Below, piece after piece: positions 52,573 to 61,240 of a stretch of DNA of 64,000 nucleotides; within the stretch, counting starts at the first letter, position 1, and each line of letters starts with the position of its first letter. Source of the DNA: Thermasporomyces composti. GTDB taxonomy: Bacteria; Actinomycetota; Actinomycetes; Propionibacteriales; Actinopolymorphaceae. Below the pieces are notes generated by a model. That model was given only the letters and a program-made list of their open reading frames with translations. It did no database searches and was not told the DNA's origin. Location of the stretch: NCBI RefSeq assembly GCF_003386795.1, contig NZ_QTUC01000001.1:682001-746000 (forward strand), given 5' to 3'. A program made the position numbers and the translations under genes.

Positions 52573-53777
52573 CAGCCCGACCCTCCGGCGACGGCGTTGA
52601 CCAGCCCGGCGGCGCGTGCCCGCTCCACGACCGGCCCGATCGCCTCGCCGAGCGCCTCGACGTCGGAGCGGGTCGAGGTGTGACCGAGGCTGAACCGCAG
52701 CGAGCCGCGGGCCCGCGCCTCGTCCTGACCCATCGCGAGCAGGACGTGGCTCGGCTCCGCGACACCGGCCGAGCAAGCCGATCCCGTGGAGCACTCGATC
52801 CCTCGAGCGTCGAGCAGCAGCAAGAGCGAGTCGCCTTCACAGCCGACGAACGAGAAGTGGGCGTTGCCGGGCAGTCGGCGGCTCAGCTCGAACGACGGGT
52901 CACCGTTGAGCGTGGCGTCCGGCACCGCGGCCAGAACGCGTTCGACGAGCTCGTCGCGCAGCTGGCTCAGCCGGGCCGCGAGCTCGGGCTGGCGCTGGGT
53001 GGCGACCCGCACCGCCGCCGCGAAGCCGGCGATCGCGGGGACGTCGAGGGTGCCCGACCGTACCTCGCGTTCCTGCCCGCCGCCGTGCAGCAACGGTGTG
53101 AGAGTGATCTCCCTGCGGACCACGAGCGCGCCGACCCCGACCGGCCCGCCCAGCTTGTGGCCGGTCACCGTCATGGCGTCGACACCGGACGAGGCGAAGT
53201 CGACCGGCAGCTGGCCGACCGCCTGAACCGCGTCGGTGTGGACCGGAATGTCGAACTCGCGGGCGAGCGCCGCGAGCTCGCTGACCGGTTGGACGGTCCC
53301 GACCTCGTTGTTGGCCCACATGACCGTCAGCAACGCGACCGAGGCGGGATCCCGCTCGATGGTGGCGCGGACCGCCTCCACGTCCACGCGCCCCACGCTG
53401 TCGACGGGCAGCCACTCGACCTGCGCGCCGCACGAGCTCCCCAACCACGCGGCGGCGTCGAGGACCGCGTGGTGCTCGACGGCACTGACCAGGACGCGGC
53501 GACGGCGTGGATCGGCGGCGTTCCGGGCCCAGTACAGCCCTTTCACCGCCAGATTGTCCGCCTCCGTCCCGCCACTCGTGAAGATCACTTCAGACGGTCG
53601 AGCGCCCAGCGCCTCCGCGATCGTCTCCCGCGACTCCTCGACGACGCGGCGCGCGGCGCGGCCGGACGCGTGCAGCGAGGAGGCGTTCCCGACCGCGGGC
53701 AGGTGAGCGGTGACCGCCGCGACGGCCTCGGGAAGCATCGGCGTGGTCGCGGCGTGGTCGAGATAGACGGTGCTCAT
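52572..53777 (-). CDS. Cysteine desulfurase
   Basis: PLP enzyme (401 residues, NifS/IscS class) releasing sulfur from cysteine. [15 protein letters not shown] starts the protein; the cofactor lysine is in [16 protein letters not shown], and the active-site cysteine loop is [13 protein letters not shown], the longer loop typical of the IscS type. Start at 53777 follows GGGGAG. Coupled to mnmA, it is probably the sulfur source for tRNA thiolation, and may also serve thiamine and Fe-S synthesis. Confidence 0.95.
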   Translation of the reverse strand: MSTVYLDHAATTPMLPEAVAAVTAHLPAVGNASSLHASGRAARRVVEESRETIAEALGARPSEVIFTSGGTEADNLAVKGLYWARNAADPRRRRVLVSAVEHHAVLDAAAWLGSSCGAQVEWLPVDSVGRVDVEAVRATIERDPASVALLTVMWANNEVGTVQPVSELAALAREFDIPVHTDAVQAVGQLPVDFASSGVDAMTVTGHKLGGPVGVGALVVRREITLTPLLHGGGQEREVRSGTLDVPAIAGFAAAVRVATQRQPELAARLSQLRDELVERVLAAVPDATLNGDPSFELSRRLPGNAHFSFVGCEGDSLLLLLDARGIECSTGSACSAGVAEPSHVLLAMGQDEARARGSLRFSLGHTSTRSDVEALGEAIGPVVERARAAGLVNAVAGGSG

Positions 53778-54063
53778 CGTCTCCCCAGCGTAGTGTCTCG
53801 CTCCTCCAGCGCCGTCGGCGAAGCCGCCACGCCGCGGCCACTGCGGAACGATCACCACGACGAGATCGCGCGGCGGGCACTCACACGGCGTCTTTCACCC
53901 CGCGTCCTTCACCCGGCGCCACCACTCCGGGCCATACCCGGACATGGGGTCGCCCTCGCCTCGCCGCGCCGTCAGCAGCTTTCGACTCGACCATCCGTCC
54001 CGGCCCACAGCACCTCGCGCGAGCGCGGCACAGCACGGTGGTCCCCATCGACCCGAGCTGACG

Positions 54064-54870
54064 TCATCGCCACCAGGCGTGGAAGTGGTGGACGGGGCCG
54101 TGGCCGCTGCCGACCTTCACCGCGTCGGCGGCGCGCAGGGACTGGGTGACGTACCGCTTGGCGTCCTCGATCGCGCTGAGCCAGTCCGGCCGGCGCGGGC
54201 GGAGCGCGGCGATCGCCGAGGACAGCGTGCACCCGGTGCCGTGGGTGTGGGTGGTGTCGACGCGAGGAGCACGCAGCCAACGGGACACGTCGCCGTCGAC
54301 GTAGTAGTCGGCGGACTCCGCCGACTCGACCCGGTGCCCGCCCTTCAGCAGGACCCGCGCGACGCCGAGCTCACGGAGCGCGTCCGCCTGCCGGATGATC
54401 TCCTCATCCTCGCGCGCCGGCTCTGTCTCGAGCAGGGCGGCGGCCTCCGGCAGGTTGGGGGTCACGAGGTCGGCCAACGGCAGGAGGCGGTCTCGCAGGT
54501 CGCGCACCGCGCTCGCGTCGAGCAGCCGGTCGCCACTCGTCGCGACCATCACCGGGTCCAGGACCACGGAGGGCGGACGGTGCCGTTCAAGGAAGTCCGC
54601 GACGGTGTTGACGACCTCGGCGTTGGCCAGCATGCCGATCTTGACGGCGTCGACGCTGACGTCCGCGACGAGCGTCTCGAGCTGTTGGGTGATGAACGCC
54701 GTCGGCACGACGTGCACCCCGGTGACGCCATGGGTGTTCTGCGCCGTCAGCGCCACGAGCACAGCGGTTCCGTAGGCGCCGAGAGCTGAGAACGTCTTCA
54801 GGTCCGCCTGGATGCCGGCACCGCCGGACGGGTCACTGGTCGCGATGGTCAGGGCGATCGGAGGATTCAT
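54064..54870 (-). CDS. thiD: Hydroxymethylpyrimidine/phosphomethylpyrimidine kinase
   Basis: A 268-residue ribokinase-fold enzyme phosphorylating the pyrimidine half of thiamine. TIATSDPSGGAGIQADLKTF, VLDPVMVATSGDRLL, and THGTGCTLSSAIAA, with the catalytic Cys-anion hole loop, are present. The ATG at 54870 lies inside the end of thiE, overlapping it by 38 bases; homology starts at this ATG, so the overlap seems real. GGGAG lies six bases upstream. Last gene of thiMED. Confidence 0.95.
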   Translation of the reverse strand: MNPPIALTIATSDPSGGAGIQADLKTFSALGAYGTAVLVALTAQNTHGVTGVHVVPTAFITQQLETLVADVSVDAVKIGMLANAEVVNTVADFLERHRPPSVVLDPVMVATSGDRLLDASAVRDLRDRLLPLADLVTPNLPEAAALLETEPAREDEEIIRQADALRELGVARVLLKGGHRVESAESADYYVDGDVSRWLRAPRVDTTHTHGTGCTLSSAIAALRPRRPDWLSAIEDAKRYVTQSLRAADAVKVGSGHGPVHHFHAWWR

Positions 54871-55570
54871 CACGCGCTCCCTCGAGAAAGGCGTCGCGCA
54901 ACGTGCGCGCCGCCGCCATCGGATCGGGCTGACCGCAGATCGCGCTCACGACGGCGACACCAGCGGCCCCAACGGCTCGCACCGCCCCCGCCGACGAGGC
55001 GTCGATGCCGCCGATCGCCACACACGGCAGCGGCGCCGCGGCGCAGACCTCGGCGAGGCCACGCAGCCCGATCGGCGTTCCGGCGTCGGGCTTCGTCTGC
55101 TGGGCGAAGACCGGACCGACGCCGAGGTAGTCCACGGCCGCGAGCTCGTCGCGGAGTCGGAGGGTGGCGGGGCCACTCCGGTGGGGTTCGTCGTGACCAC
55201 CACCGTCGTCCTCGTACAGATCGGCGACGTCGTGGACCGACAGGCCAACGTAGGCGTCCGGTCCCACGATCTCGCGCGCCGCCGGCGCGGGAAGGTCCCT
55301 CTGCCCCACGTGGACGCCATCCGCGCCGACAGCCCTCGCGACGTCGGCGCGGTCGTTGATGAGCAACGGGATGCCCAAGCCGGACAACGCCTCACGCAGC
55401 CGAAGGCCGAGCTCCACCAGCTCCCGCGCGCTGGCGTTCGGGTCACGAAGCTGGACCACCGTCACCCCACCGGCCACAGCGGCAGTCACCGTGTCCACGA
55501 CACCGCGCGCCCCACACAGCCGGGTGTCGGTGACGAGGTAGACGGACAGATCAAGCGGTGGCGCGGACAT
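54833..55570 (-). CDS. thiE: Thiamine-phosphate synthase
   Basis: Joins the pyrimidine and thiazole moieties (245 residues, slightly long for the family). VYLVTDTRLCGARG, VVQLRDPNASARELVELG, LLINDRADVARAVGADGVHVGQRDLP in part as INDRADVARAVGADGVHVGQ, and VAIGGIDASSAG are conserved blocks. An insertion around residue 125 (YEDDGGGHDEPHRS) is not typical. It starts two bases after the thiM stop. The C-terminal tail overlaps thiD. Confidence 0.95.
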   Translation of the reverse strand: MSAPPLDLSVYLVTDTRLCGARGVVDTVTAAVAGGVTVVQLRDPNASARELVELGLRLREALSGLGIPLLINDRADVARAVGADGVHVGQRDLPAPAAREIVGPDAYVGLSVHDVADLYEDDGGGHDEPHRSGPATLRLRDELAAVDYLGVGPVFAQQTKPDAGTPIGLRGLAEVCAAAPLPCVAIGGIDASSAGAVRAVGAAGVAVVSAICGQPDPMAAARTLRDAFLEGARDESSDRPDHRDQ

Positions 55571-55572
55571 TG

Positions 55573-56376
55573 TCAATGGATCCTTGCCGCGCGTCGGATC
55601 GTCGCCGCGTCGACCGCGTGGAGCTGGTCCACCAGCGCCACCGCGAAGGAACCAGGTCGGGTCGCCCCCGACGCCTCCGCCTCCTCGCCCGCCACGGTGA
55701 GGACGACGGTGGCGGACGTCGCGGCCAGCAAGGGGTCGTCGACGACGGCGAGGAATCCCGCCACCAGCGCGCCGAGCACACACCCCGCGCCGGAGACTTT
55801 CGACAACAGAGCGTGACCGTTGGCCACTCGGACGGTCCGCTGGCCGTCGGTCAGGTAATCGACCGGACCACTCACCGCGACCGTGGTGCCGTGCTTGCCG
55901 GCAAGTGCTCGCGCGGCATCACCCGCGTCGTCAGGTGACGCATCGGAGTCCACGCCCTTGCCACCGAAGCGTCCGGTGAGCGCGAGCACCTCGGATGGAT
56001 TGCCGCGCACGACGGTCGGCGCCCAGATGTCGAGCAGCTCCGCGGCCAGCGCCGCGCGATAGGGAAGGGCTCCCGCGGCGACCGGGTCGAGCACCCACCG
56101 ACCACCGATGTCGCGCCGAGCTCGCACAGCGGCACGCATTCCTTCGGCGGTGGCGTGGGTGACCGTGCCGATGTTGACGAGGACCCCGGCTGCGGCTCTC
56201 GCCAGATCGCCGGCGTCTGGTCCGTCCACCATCGCGGGCGAAGCACCCACCGCCAACAACGCGTTGGCGGTCAGCGGAGCGGCGACGATGTTGGTGAGAC
56301 AGTGAACGAGTGGCTGCTCGGCCCTCAGTCGCTCGAGCGCGTCGGCGACGTGGTCGGCCGTGAGAGTGGTCGGCAT
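55573..56376 (-). CDS. thiM: Hydroxyethylthiazole kinase
   Basis: Salvage kinase for the thiazole moiety (267 residues). PLVHCLTNIVAAPLTANALLAVGASPAM in part as HCLTNIVAAPLTANALLAVG, WVLDPVAAGALPYR, IRGNPSEV-like VVRGNPSEVLAL, and SKVSGAGCVLGAL, with the active-site Cys, are intact. It is the first gene of the thiMED operon and lies directly behind a TPP riboswitch. The operon therefore joins salvage of thiazole with pyrimidine phosphorylation and coupling. Confidence 0.96.
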   Translation of the reverse strand: MPTTLTADHVADALERLRAEQPLVHCLTNIVAAPLTANALLAVGASPAMVDGPDAGDLARAAAGVLVNIGTVTHATAEGMRAAVRARRDIGGRWVLDPVAAGALPYRAALAAELLDIWAPTVVRGNPSEVLALTGRFGGKGVDSDASPDDAGDAARALAGKHGTTVAVSGPVDYLTDGQRTVRVANGHALLSKVSGAGCVLGALVAGFLAVVDDPLLAATSATVVLTVAGEEAEASGATRPGSFAVALVDQLHAVDAATIRRAARIH

Positions 56377-56381
56377 CTGCG

Positions 56382-56472
56382 ACGTCCCTTCGCCAGCATG
56401 ACCTGGATCAGGTTCGACGGGTTTGATCTCAGCCCCAGTCCCACGGCGGAGCCTGGGACACCCCGCGTCACA
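56382..56472 (-). ncRNA. TPP riboswitch (THI element) upstream of thiMED
   Basis: Minus-strand sequence contains the conserved elements in order: GCGGGGTG, GGGGCTGAGATC, AAACCCG, GAACCTGATCCAGGTCATGCTGGC in part as CCTGATCCAGGTCATGC, and GCGAAGGGA. The last element ends about eight bases before the thiM ATG and contains AAGGGA, which is also the only ribosome site, so ligand binding would hide it. This points to control of translation initiation by TPP. Confidence 0.95.
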
Positions 56473-56542
56473 TCACTGCCGACCGTACCCGAAAGGCGAT
56501 CTCAACGCGAGCGGGCCAGGATCCAGACTGTGCCGACGGATG

Positions 56543-57508
56543 TCAGCCACGGCGACGGCGGATCTCCTCGATGGCCTGGGGCAGGACTTTGTGGAGATCG
56601 CCCACGACGCCGAAGTCGGCCATCTCGAAGATCGGTGCTTCGGGATCCTTGTTCACCACGACCACGGTGCGCGAGGTCTGCATACCGGCGCGATGCTGGA
56701 TCGCTCCGGAGATACCGGCCGCGATGTACAGCTGCGGCGACACCGTCTTGCCCGTCTGGCCGACTTGGTACGCGTGGGGGTACCAGCCCGCGTCGACCGC
56801 CGCTCGGGACGCGCCCACCGCCCCGCCCAGCACGTCGGCGAGCTCCTCGATGAGAGCGAAGCCCTCGGCAGATCCGACCCCGCGACCCCCGGCGACCACG
56901 ATCGACGCCTCCGTGAGCTCGGGACGGCCGGTCTGGGCGCGCGGCGACCGTTCGACGATCCGTGCCGCCTTCGCCGCCTCCGAGACCGTGACCTCGACCT
57001 TCTCCTCGACCGGTTGCGCGGGCGCCGGCTCCGGCGTGGTGGCGTTCGGCTTGACGGTGATGATCGGCGTGCCCTTGGTCACCGCCGCGCGCACGGTGTA
57101 GGTGCCGGCGAACACGGACTGCGTCGTCACCGGGATGCCGTCCTCGCCAGGCTCCACGTCGACCGCGTCGGTCACCAGCCCCGACTCGAGCTTGATCGCC
57201 AGCCGACCCGCCACCTCCTTGCCTTCGGAGTCGGAGGGCAGGAGGATCGCGACCGGTTGAGCTCGCTCGGCGAGCTGGGCGAGCGCCTCAGCCTTGGGAG
57301 CGACGAGGTAGTCGGAGAGCTCCGGCTGCTCCAGCAGATAGACCTTCTGGGCGCCGAACGCGGCGAGGGTGCTCGTGGCCTGCTCGTACCCGGCACCGAT
57401 GAAGACGGCGGACGGCTCGCCGAGCCGGCGAGCGATGGTCAGCAGCTCGGTGGTGGTCTTGCGGACGGTCCCGTTGACGTGGTCGACCAGGACGAGGACT
57501 TCGCTCAT
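56543..57508 (-). CDS. etfA: Electron transfer flavoprotein, alpha subunit
   Basis: A 321-residue FAD-binding subunit: MSEVLVLVDHVNG at the start, RPELTEASIVVAGGRGVGSAEGF in part as VVAGGRGVGSAE, GASRAAVDAGWYPHAYQVGQTGKTVSPQLYIAAGISGAIQH in part as YQVGQTGKTVSPQLYIAAGI, and NKDPEAPIFEMADFGVVGD in part as NKDPEAPIFEMADFG. ETF passes electrons from acyl-CoA and other dehydrogenases to the quinone pool. It lies ten bases after etfB. Confidence 0.97.
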   Translation of the reverse strand: MSEVLVLVDHVNGTVRKTTTELLTIARRLGEPSAVFIGAGYEQATSTLAAFGAQKVYLLEQPELSDYLVAPKAEALAQLAERAQPVAILLPSDSEGKEVAGRLAIKLESGLVTDAVDVEPGEDGIPVTTQSVFAGTYTVRAAVTKGTPIITVKPNATTPEPAPAQPVEEKVEVTVSEAAKAARIVERSPRAQTGRPELTEASIVVAGGRGVGSAEGFALIEELADVLGGAVGASRAAVDAGWYPHAYQVGQTGKTVSPQLYIAAGISGAIQHRAGMQTSRTVVVVNKDPEAPIFEMADFGVVGDLHKVLPQAIEEIRRRRG

Positions 57509-57518
57509 GGCACTTCCC

Positions 57519-58310
57519 TCACACGAACTTCTGCTCGGCCAAGAACGCGACGAGCGCCCGTCCGCCGTCGCCGTCGTCGGTGACGACGGTTCCCTTCTGT
57601 CGGGCCGGTCGCCGCTCGAACGACCGGACCGTCGACCAGGCGGCGGACAACCCGACCTCGTGCGCGTCGATGCCGAGGTCGGCGAGGCTCCAGGTCTCCA
57701 GCGGCTTCTTCTTCGCCGCCATGATCCCCTTGAAGGACGGGTACCGCGGCTCGTTGGCTTGGTCGGTGACCGAGACCACCGCGGGCAGTGGTGCCTCGAT
57801 CGTCTCGGTGGCCGTCTCGCCGTCCCGTCGAACGCGCACGGTGCCGTCGCTGACCTCGACCGCCGCGGCGAACGTCACCTGGGGAAGGCCCAGACGCTCG
57901 GCGAGCATCGCGGGGACGACCGACATCCCGCCGTCCGTCGACGCCATACCGCACAGGACCAGGTCGACCGGTGAGGTCTCGCGGATCTTCGTCACCGCAC
58001 GGGCGAGGACCAAGGACGTGGCGATCGCGTCGGAGCCGTGGATGGCGTCGTCGGACACCACCACGCCGCGGTCGGCGCCCATCTGCAAGGCCTTCTTGAC
58101 TGCGGTAGCCGCGTCCGACGGACCGACGGTCACGGCGGTGATCTCGCCGCCGTGCGCTTCGACCAAGCTGAGGGCCGCCTCGATCGCGTGCTCGTCCAGC
58201 TCGCTGAGGACGCCCGCGACGTTGGCTCGGTCGACGGTGTTGTCCGCAGGATCGAAGGTGCGGTCGGCGGCCGCGTCCGGCACGTACTTGACACAGACGA
58301 CGATGTGCAT
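57519..58310 (-). CDS. etfB: Electron transfer flavoprotein, beta subunit
   Basis: A 263-residue AMP-binding subunit: MHIVVCVKYVPDAAADRTFD, LVEAHGGEITAVTVGP, LVLCGMASTDGGMSVVPAMLAERLGLPQ in part as CGMASTDGGMSVVPAML, and SFKGIMAAKKKP. All are family signatures. It heads etfBA; 125 bases upstream is a perfect 16-bp palindrome. No acyl-CoA dehydrogenase gene lies nearby. Confidence 0.97.
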   Translation of the reverse strand: MHIVVCVKYVPDAAADRTFDPADNTVDRANVAGVLSELDEHAIEAALSLVEAHGGEITAVTVGPSDAATAVKKALQMGADRGVVVSDDAIHGSDAIATSLVLARAVTKIRETSPVDLVLCGMASTDGGMSVVPAMLAERLGLPQVTFAAAVEVSDGTVRVRRDGETATETIEAPLPAVVSVTDQANEPRYPSFKGIMAAKKKPLETWSLADLGIDAHEVGLSAAWSTVRSFERRPARQKGTVVTDDGDGGRALVAFLAEQKFV

Positions 58311-58434
58311 GTGGCGTCCGGCTCCTCCCTCGCTCGTCGGTCGGCGACCCGGCTCGCTGGGTCGGCTCGCGCTCCCAGCCTGCCAGGCGCGCGAGCCTCA
58401 TGGGGCCAGGATGCCGACCCGACCCAGGCATGAC

Positions 58435-58450
58435 GCTACTCGCGAGTAGC
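58435..58450. promoter_or_regulatory. 16-bp perfect palindrome upstream of etfBA
   Basis: GCTACTCGCGAGTAGC, 125 bases before the etfB start. Its form suits a dimeric repressor operator (TetR or similar). The regulator is not identified. Confidence 0.5.
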
Positions 58451-58480
58451 CTCGTTCGCCACTGCCGGACAGGTGTCTTT

Positions 58481-58532
58481 CCCGAGGCGGCCCGCCTCGG
58501 GAGCCCGCGGCCGACGGACCCGGCTCCCGAGG
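58481..58532 (-). terminator. Overlapping, mutually exclusive hairpins after the isomerase gene
   Basis: CCCGAGGCG/CGCCTCGGG (58481-58501, 9 bp, loop GCC) and CCTCGGGAGCC/GGCTCCCGAGG (58495-58505 with 58522-58532, 11 bp) share bases 58495-58501, so only one can form at a time. A third small hairpin is at 58539-58551. They follow the isomerase stop (58559) and probably terminate its transcript. Confidence 0.6.
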
Positions 58533-58558
58533 CCTGACGAGCGGCCCGCTCCGAGGCC

Positions 58559-59425
58559 TTAGAGGACGGCTCGCAGCGCCTCCGCCGTTCGCGCCACGGC
58601 GTCCCGAACCGGAAGCTCGCGCAGCTCGGCGTTGAACGGCTCCACCTTGACCGGTCCGGCGTACCCGATGTCGCGCAACGCACCGACGAAGCTGGCCAGG
58701 TCGATGACACCGGTCGCCCCGGGCAGCATCCGCGACAAGTCCTGTTGCTCGTCGCGCTCCAGACCGGCCGGAGCGTCGTTGAGGTCGACCGAGATGACCT
58801 GGCTGGCGGAGAGTTGCCGAATGTCGTCGGCGGTCTCGCCGGAGGTGTACCAGTGGAAGCTGTCGAGGATCACGCCGACATTGGAGCTGCCGACCGCGGC
58901 GAGCAGCTCGCGCACCTCAGCGAGGGTGTGCACGAACGGGTAGCGCTCGGTCGACCACATCGTCTTGGGGCCGACGTACTCCAGGCCGAACCGGATCCCG
59001 GCGGCGGCGAGCACCTCGTCCACGAGCGCCACCCGCTCGACCCAGCGAGCGAAGTTGCGGCGGTAGGTCAGGGTGTCGCTCATCGGTCGGATCCACGTTC
59101 CCGCGCGCGTGACACCCGCCGCGGCGAGCGTCGCGGCGTGCGCCTCGAGCTCGACCAGCTGCTTGGCGAACGTCGCGGCTTCGGCGCTGAGGTCGACCGG
59201 CACGCCGGCCACCCCCCAGCGCAGCCCACGGTCCGCGAGCTGGTCCGGCAGCTTGGCGAGCTCCTGCTCCGACAGCGTCCGCAGGTGCCGCAGGTCGGGT
59301 TCGACGGCGTCGAACCCGAACTCCGTGGCCAAGTCCACGACGGTCGAGAAGCCTGGGTCGAAGCCGAGCGCGCCCAGGCTGAGGCTGGTGAAGAACGTGC
59401 TGGTCGTGGAGCCTGTCTCGGCCAC
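58559..59425 (-). CDS. Sugar phosphate isomerase/epimerase family TIM-barrel protein
   Basis: A 288-residue xylose-isomerase-like TIM barrel. LSLGALGFDPGFSTVVDLATEFGFDAVEP in part as VDLATEFGFDAVEPD, GLEYVGPKTMW, NVGVILDSFHWYTSGET, ISVDLNDAPAG and GPVKVEPFN carry the usual metal-binding Glu, Asp and His residues. Such enzymes act on sugars or inositols; the substrate is unknown. It stands alone between two intergenic regions. Confidence 0.85.
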   Translation of the reverse strand: MAETGSTTSTFFTSLSLGALGFDPGFSTVVDLATEFGFDAVEPDLRHLRTLSEQELAKLPDQLADRGLRWGVAGVPVDLSAEAATFAKQLVELEAHAATLAAAGVTRAGTWIRPMSDTLTYRRNFARWVERVALVDEVLAAAGIRFGLEYVGPKTMWSTERYPFVHTLAEVRELLAAVGSSNVGVILDSFHWYTSGETADDIRQLSASQVISVDLNDAPAGLERDEQQDLSRMLPGATGVIDLASFVGALRDIGYAGPVKVEPFNAELRELPVRDAVARTAEALRAVL

Positions 59426-59600
59426 TGGTCGGTCCCTTCCTCGTGGTCAGCGGGTGTCGCGGCTGCGGCGGGTCGCCCGGCCGCGTCCGCGCCTAGCTTG
59501 GTCGGGCAGCAGTGTCGCGCACAAGCCAACCTCGGTACGGCGGCGAATCTCACGTCCGCCGGGCCGAAACTGGACCGCGCTCACGCCGAGGCGACTCAGG

Positions 59601-60035
59601 TCACGGGCGGATCAACCGTTCGAGGACGCGGCCCGCAACGAGGTAGACACCGGCAGCGATCCCCCAGTTGACGAGCACCTGCCGAACCTCGTCGTCGAAC
59701 GTGAAGACGTCGGAGAACGGACCGACGAACTGAGCGCCGAGGGAGAGGACGCCCGAGACGATCTCGTTCCGCTCGTTCGCGCCGAGAGCGGTCAGGACCG
59801 CGCCGAGCGCGAGCACGAGGGCGGCGAGGACGGCCGCCGTGAGGACGGCTGTCGCGATCAGGTCCCTGAGCCGGTGAGTCACGGTGACGGCGGCACGCCA
59901 CACTCCGCCGTCGCGGACATGGCGATGCTCGGCGACCGAGGTGGACGGCGTGGGCGCGGGTTGGACCGCCGTCGCACTTCCCGCAGCCGCCGTGCCGGTG
60001 TCGCCGCCTCTGGTGATGTTCGCCTCGTCCGCCAT
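59601..60035 (-). CDS. Small membrane protein of unknown function
   Basis: A 144-residue protein with a polar, alanine/threonine-rich N-terminal 45 residues, a hydrophobic helix at about 62-85 (LIATAVLTAAVLAALVLALG in part), and a second at about 122-137 (NWGIAAGVYLVAG). GGAGGGAGTGGCC precedes the ATG. I do not recognise a named family, though proteins of this layout are common in actinobacteria. No link to its neighbours is evident. Confidence 0.65.
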   Translation of the reverse strand: MADEANITRGGDTGTAAAGSATAVQPAPTPSTSVAEHRHVRDGGVWRAAVTVTHRLRDLIATAVLTAAVLAALVLALGAVLTALGANERNEIVSGVLSLGAQFVGPFSDVFTFDDEVRQVLVNWGIAAGVYLVAGRVLERLIRP

Positions 60036-60246
60036 GGCCACTCCCTCCACGACGAGATCGAGGTTACGGCGGCGAGGCCGCGTGTGTCACACCGTGCGTG
60101 CCTGGGTGCGCTTACCTGGGTGACCGACGGTGGAACGGCACGGTGGCGGTGTGAGGCACACCCGCGGCTTCGACCCACGCTCGCGCTTCGACTGACGGTG
60201 TCGACCGTCGGGCGCCAGAGGGACCGGAAAGCACGGCAGTCGAACT

Positions 60247-60274
60247 GGGCCGGGCCCGAGATCGGGCCCGGCCC
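60247..60274 (-). terminator. Terminator of the M23 peptidase gene
   Basis: GGGCCGGGCCCGA and TCGGGCCCGGCCC are perfect 13-base inverted arms with two bases between (in practice an 11-bp stem and a larger loop), 27 bases after the M23 stop codon. Confidence 0.75.
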
Positions 60275-60301
60275 GGAGCGCTCACGAAGATCGCTACCCG
60301 G

Positions 60302-61240
60302 TCATGGGTCGAGCCCCTTGTCGGCCAGCCACGCGAAGGGGTCGATCGCGGAGTTCAGCCCACCACCGTTCGGCCGGACCTCCAGGTGCAGGTGCGGGCC
60401 GGTGACGTTCCCGGTCGCGCCCACGTACCCGATCACCGTGCCGGGTTCGACGGTCCCCGACGTCCGCTCGAACCCGGACATGTGGGCGTACAGCGTCACG
60501 GTGCCGTCGGGGTGGCGGACGAGGATCCGATTGCCGTACGCACCCTCCCAGCCGGCAGCGATGATCTCACCGCGGCCCACGGCACGGATGGGTGTGCCGC
60601 TGTCGGCCGCGAAGTCGAGTCCGTGGTGGTACGACGCCCACCTGTTGCCGCTCTGCCCGAACCGCCCCGTGAGGACGTACGACTCGATCGGCAGGACCCA
60701 CTCGGGGTTGCTCCTCTCCCGGGCGGCCCGCTCCTCGGCGGCCTCACGAGCCTCCTCCTGCTCGGCGGTCTCGTCCTCCGGCCCGGCCTCCTTGCTCTGC
60801 TCGGTCTCCTTGTTCGGCTCGGCTTCCTTCTCCGGCTGGGCTGCCTTCGTCGCCTCGGCCTTTCGCGCCTCGGCCTTCGTCGTGGTGGCGGACTCCTCAT
60901 CCCGGCCGGTCTTCTGCTCGACGCCCTCGGAGGACGGGCGGTCGGCCTTCTCCGGGTCCGCGTCGGCACGCTGAGCGGTGGTCTCCTTCGGCGCAGGCGG
61001 ATCCTGCTTCGTGGTCCCCTCTGCCGGCGTCTGCTTCGCGTCGTCGGACTCCGCAGCGATCCGCTCCTTCGCCGATGTGGCGGAAAGCGCGGTGGTGGTC
61101 GACGCGCTCCTCGTCATCACGGCAACACTGGCGATCGCGACAATCCCCACCAAGGCGAAAGCGCCGACCAAGACCGTCAAAGGAATCGCGCGCCAGCGCC
61201 GATTGTGCAGCGTACGGACGATCTGCCGGAAATCCCTCAA
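60302..61240 (-). CDS. M23 family metallopeptidase, membrane-anchored
   Basis: A 312-residue peptidoglycan endopeptidase. A single membrane segment (about residues 20-42) is followed by a long, highly charged linker rich in Glu, Lys, Ala and Thr (about 45-185, likely extended or coiled coil) and a C-terminal LytM domain whose zinc ligands are in YHHGLDFAAD and GPHLHLEV. The TTG at 61240 is preferred since GAGGT lies six bases upstream; a GTG at 61306 in the same frame is the alternative. No c-di-AMP riboswitch is present, unlike many actinobacterial M23 genes. Confidence 0.87.
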   Translation of the reverse strand: MRDFRQIVRTLHNRRWRAIPLTVLVGAFALVGIVAIASVAVMTRSASTTTALSATSAKERIAAESDDAKQTPAEGTTKQDPPAPKETTAQRADADPEKADRPSSEGVEQKTGRDEESATTTKAEARKAEATKAAQPEKEAEPNKETEQSKEAGPEDETAEQEEAREAAEERAARERSNPEWVLPIESYVLTGRFGQSGNRWASYHHGLDFAADSGTPIRAVGRGEIIAAGWEGAYGNRILVRHPDGTVTLYAHMSGFERTSGTVEPGTVIGYVGATGNVTGPHLHLEVRPNGGGLNSAIDPFAWLADKGLDP

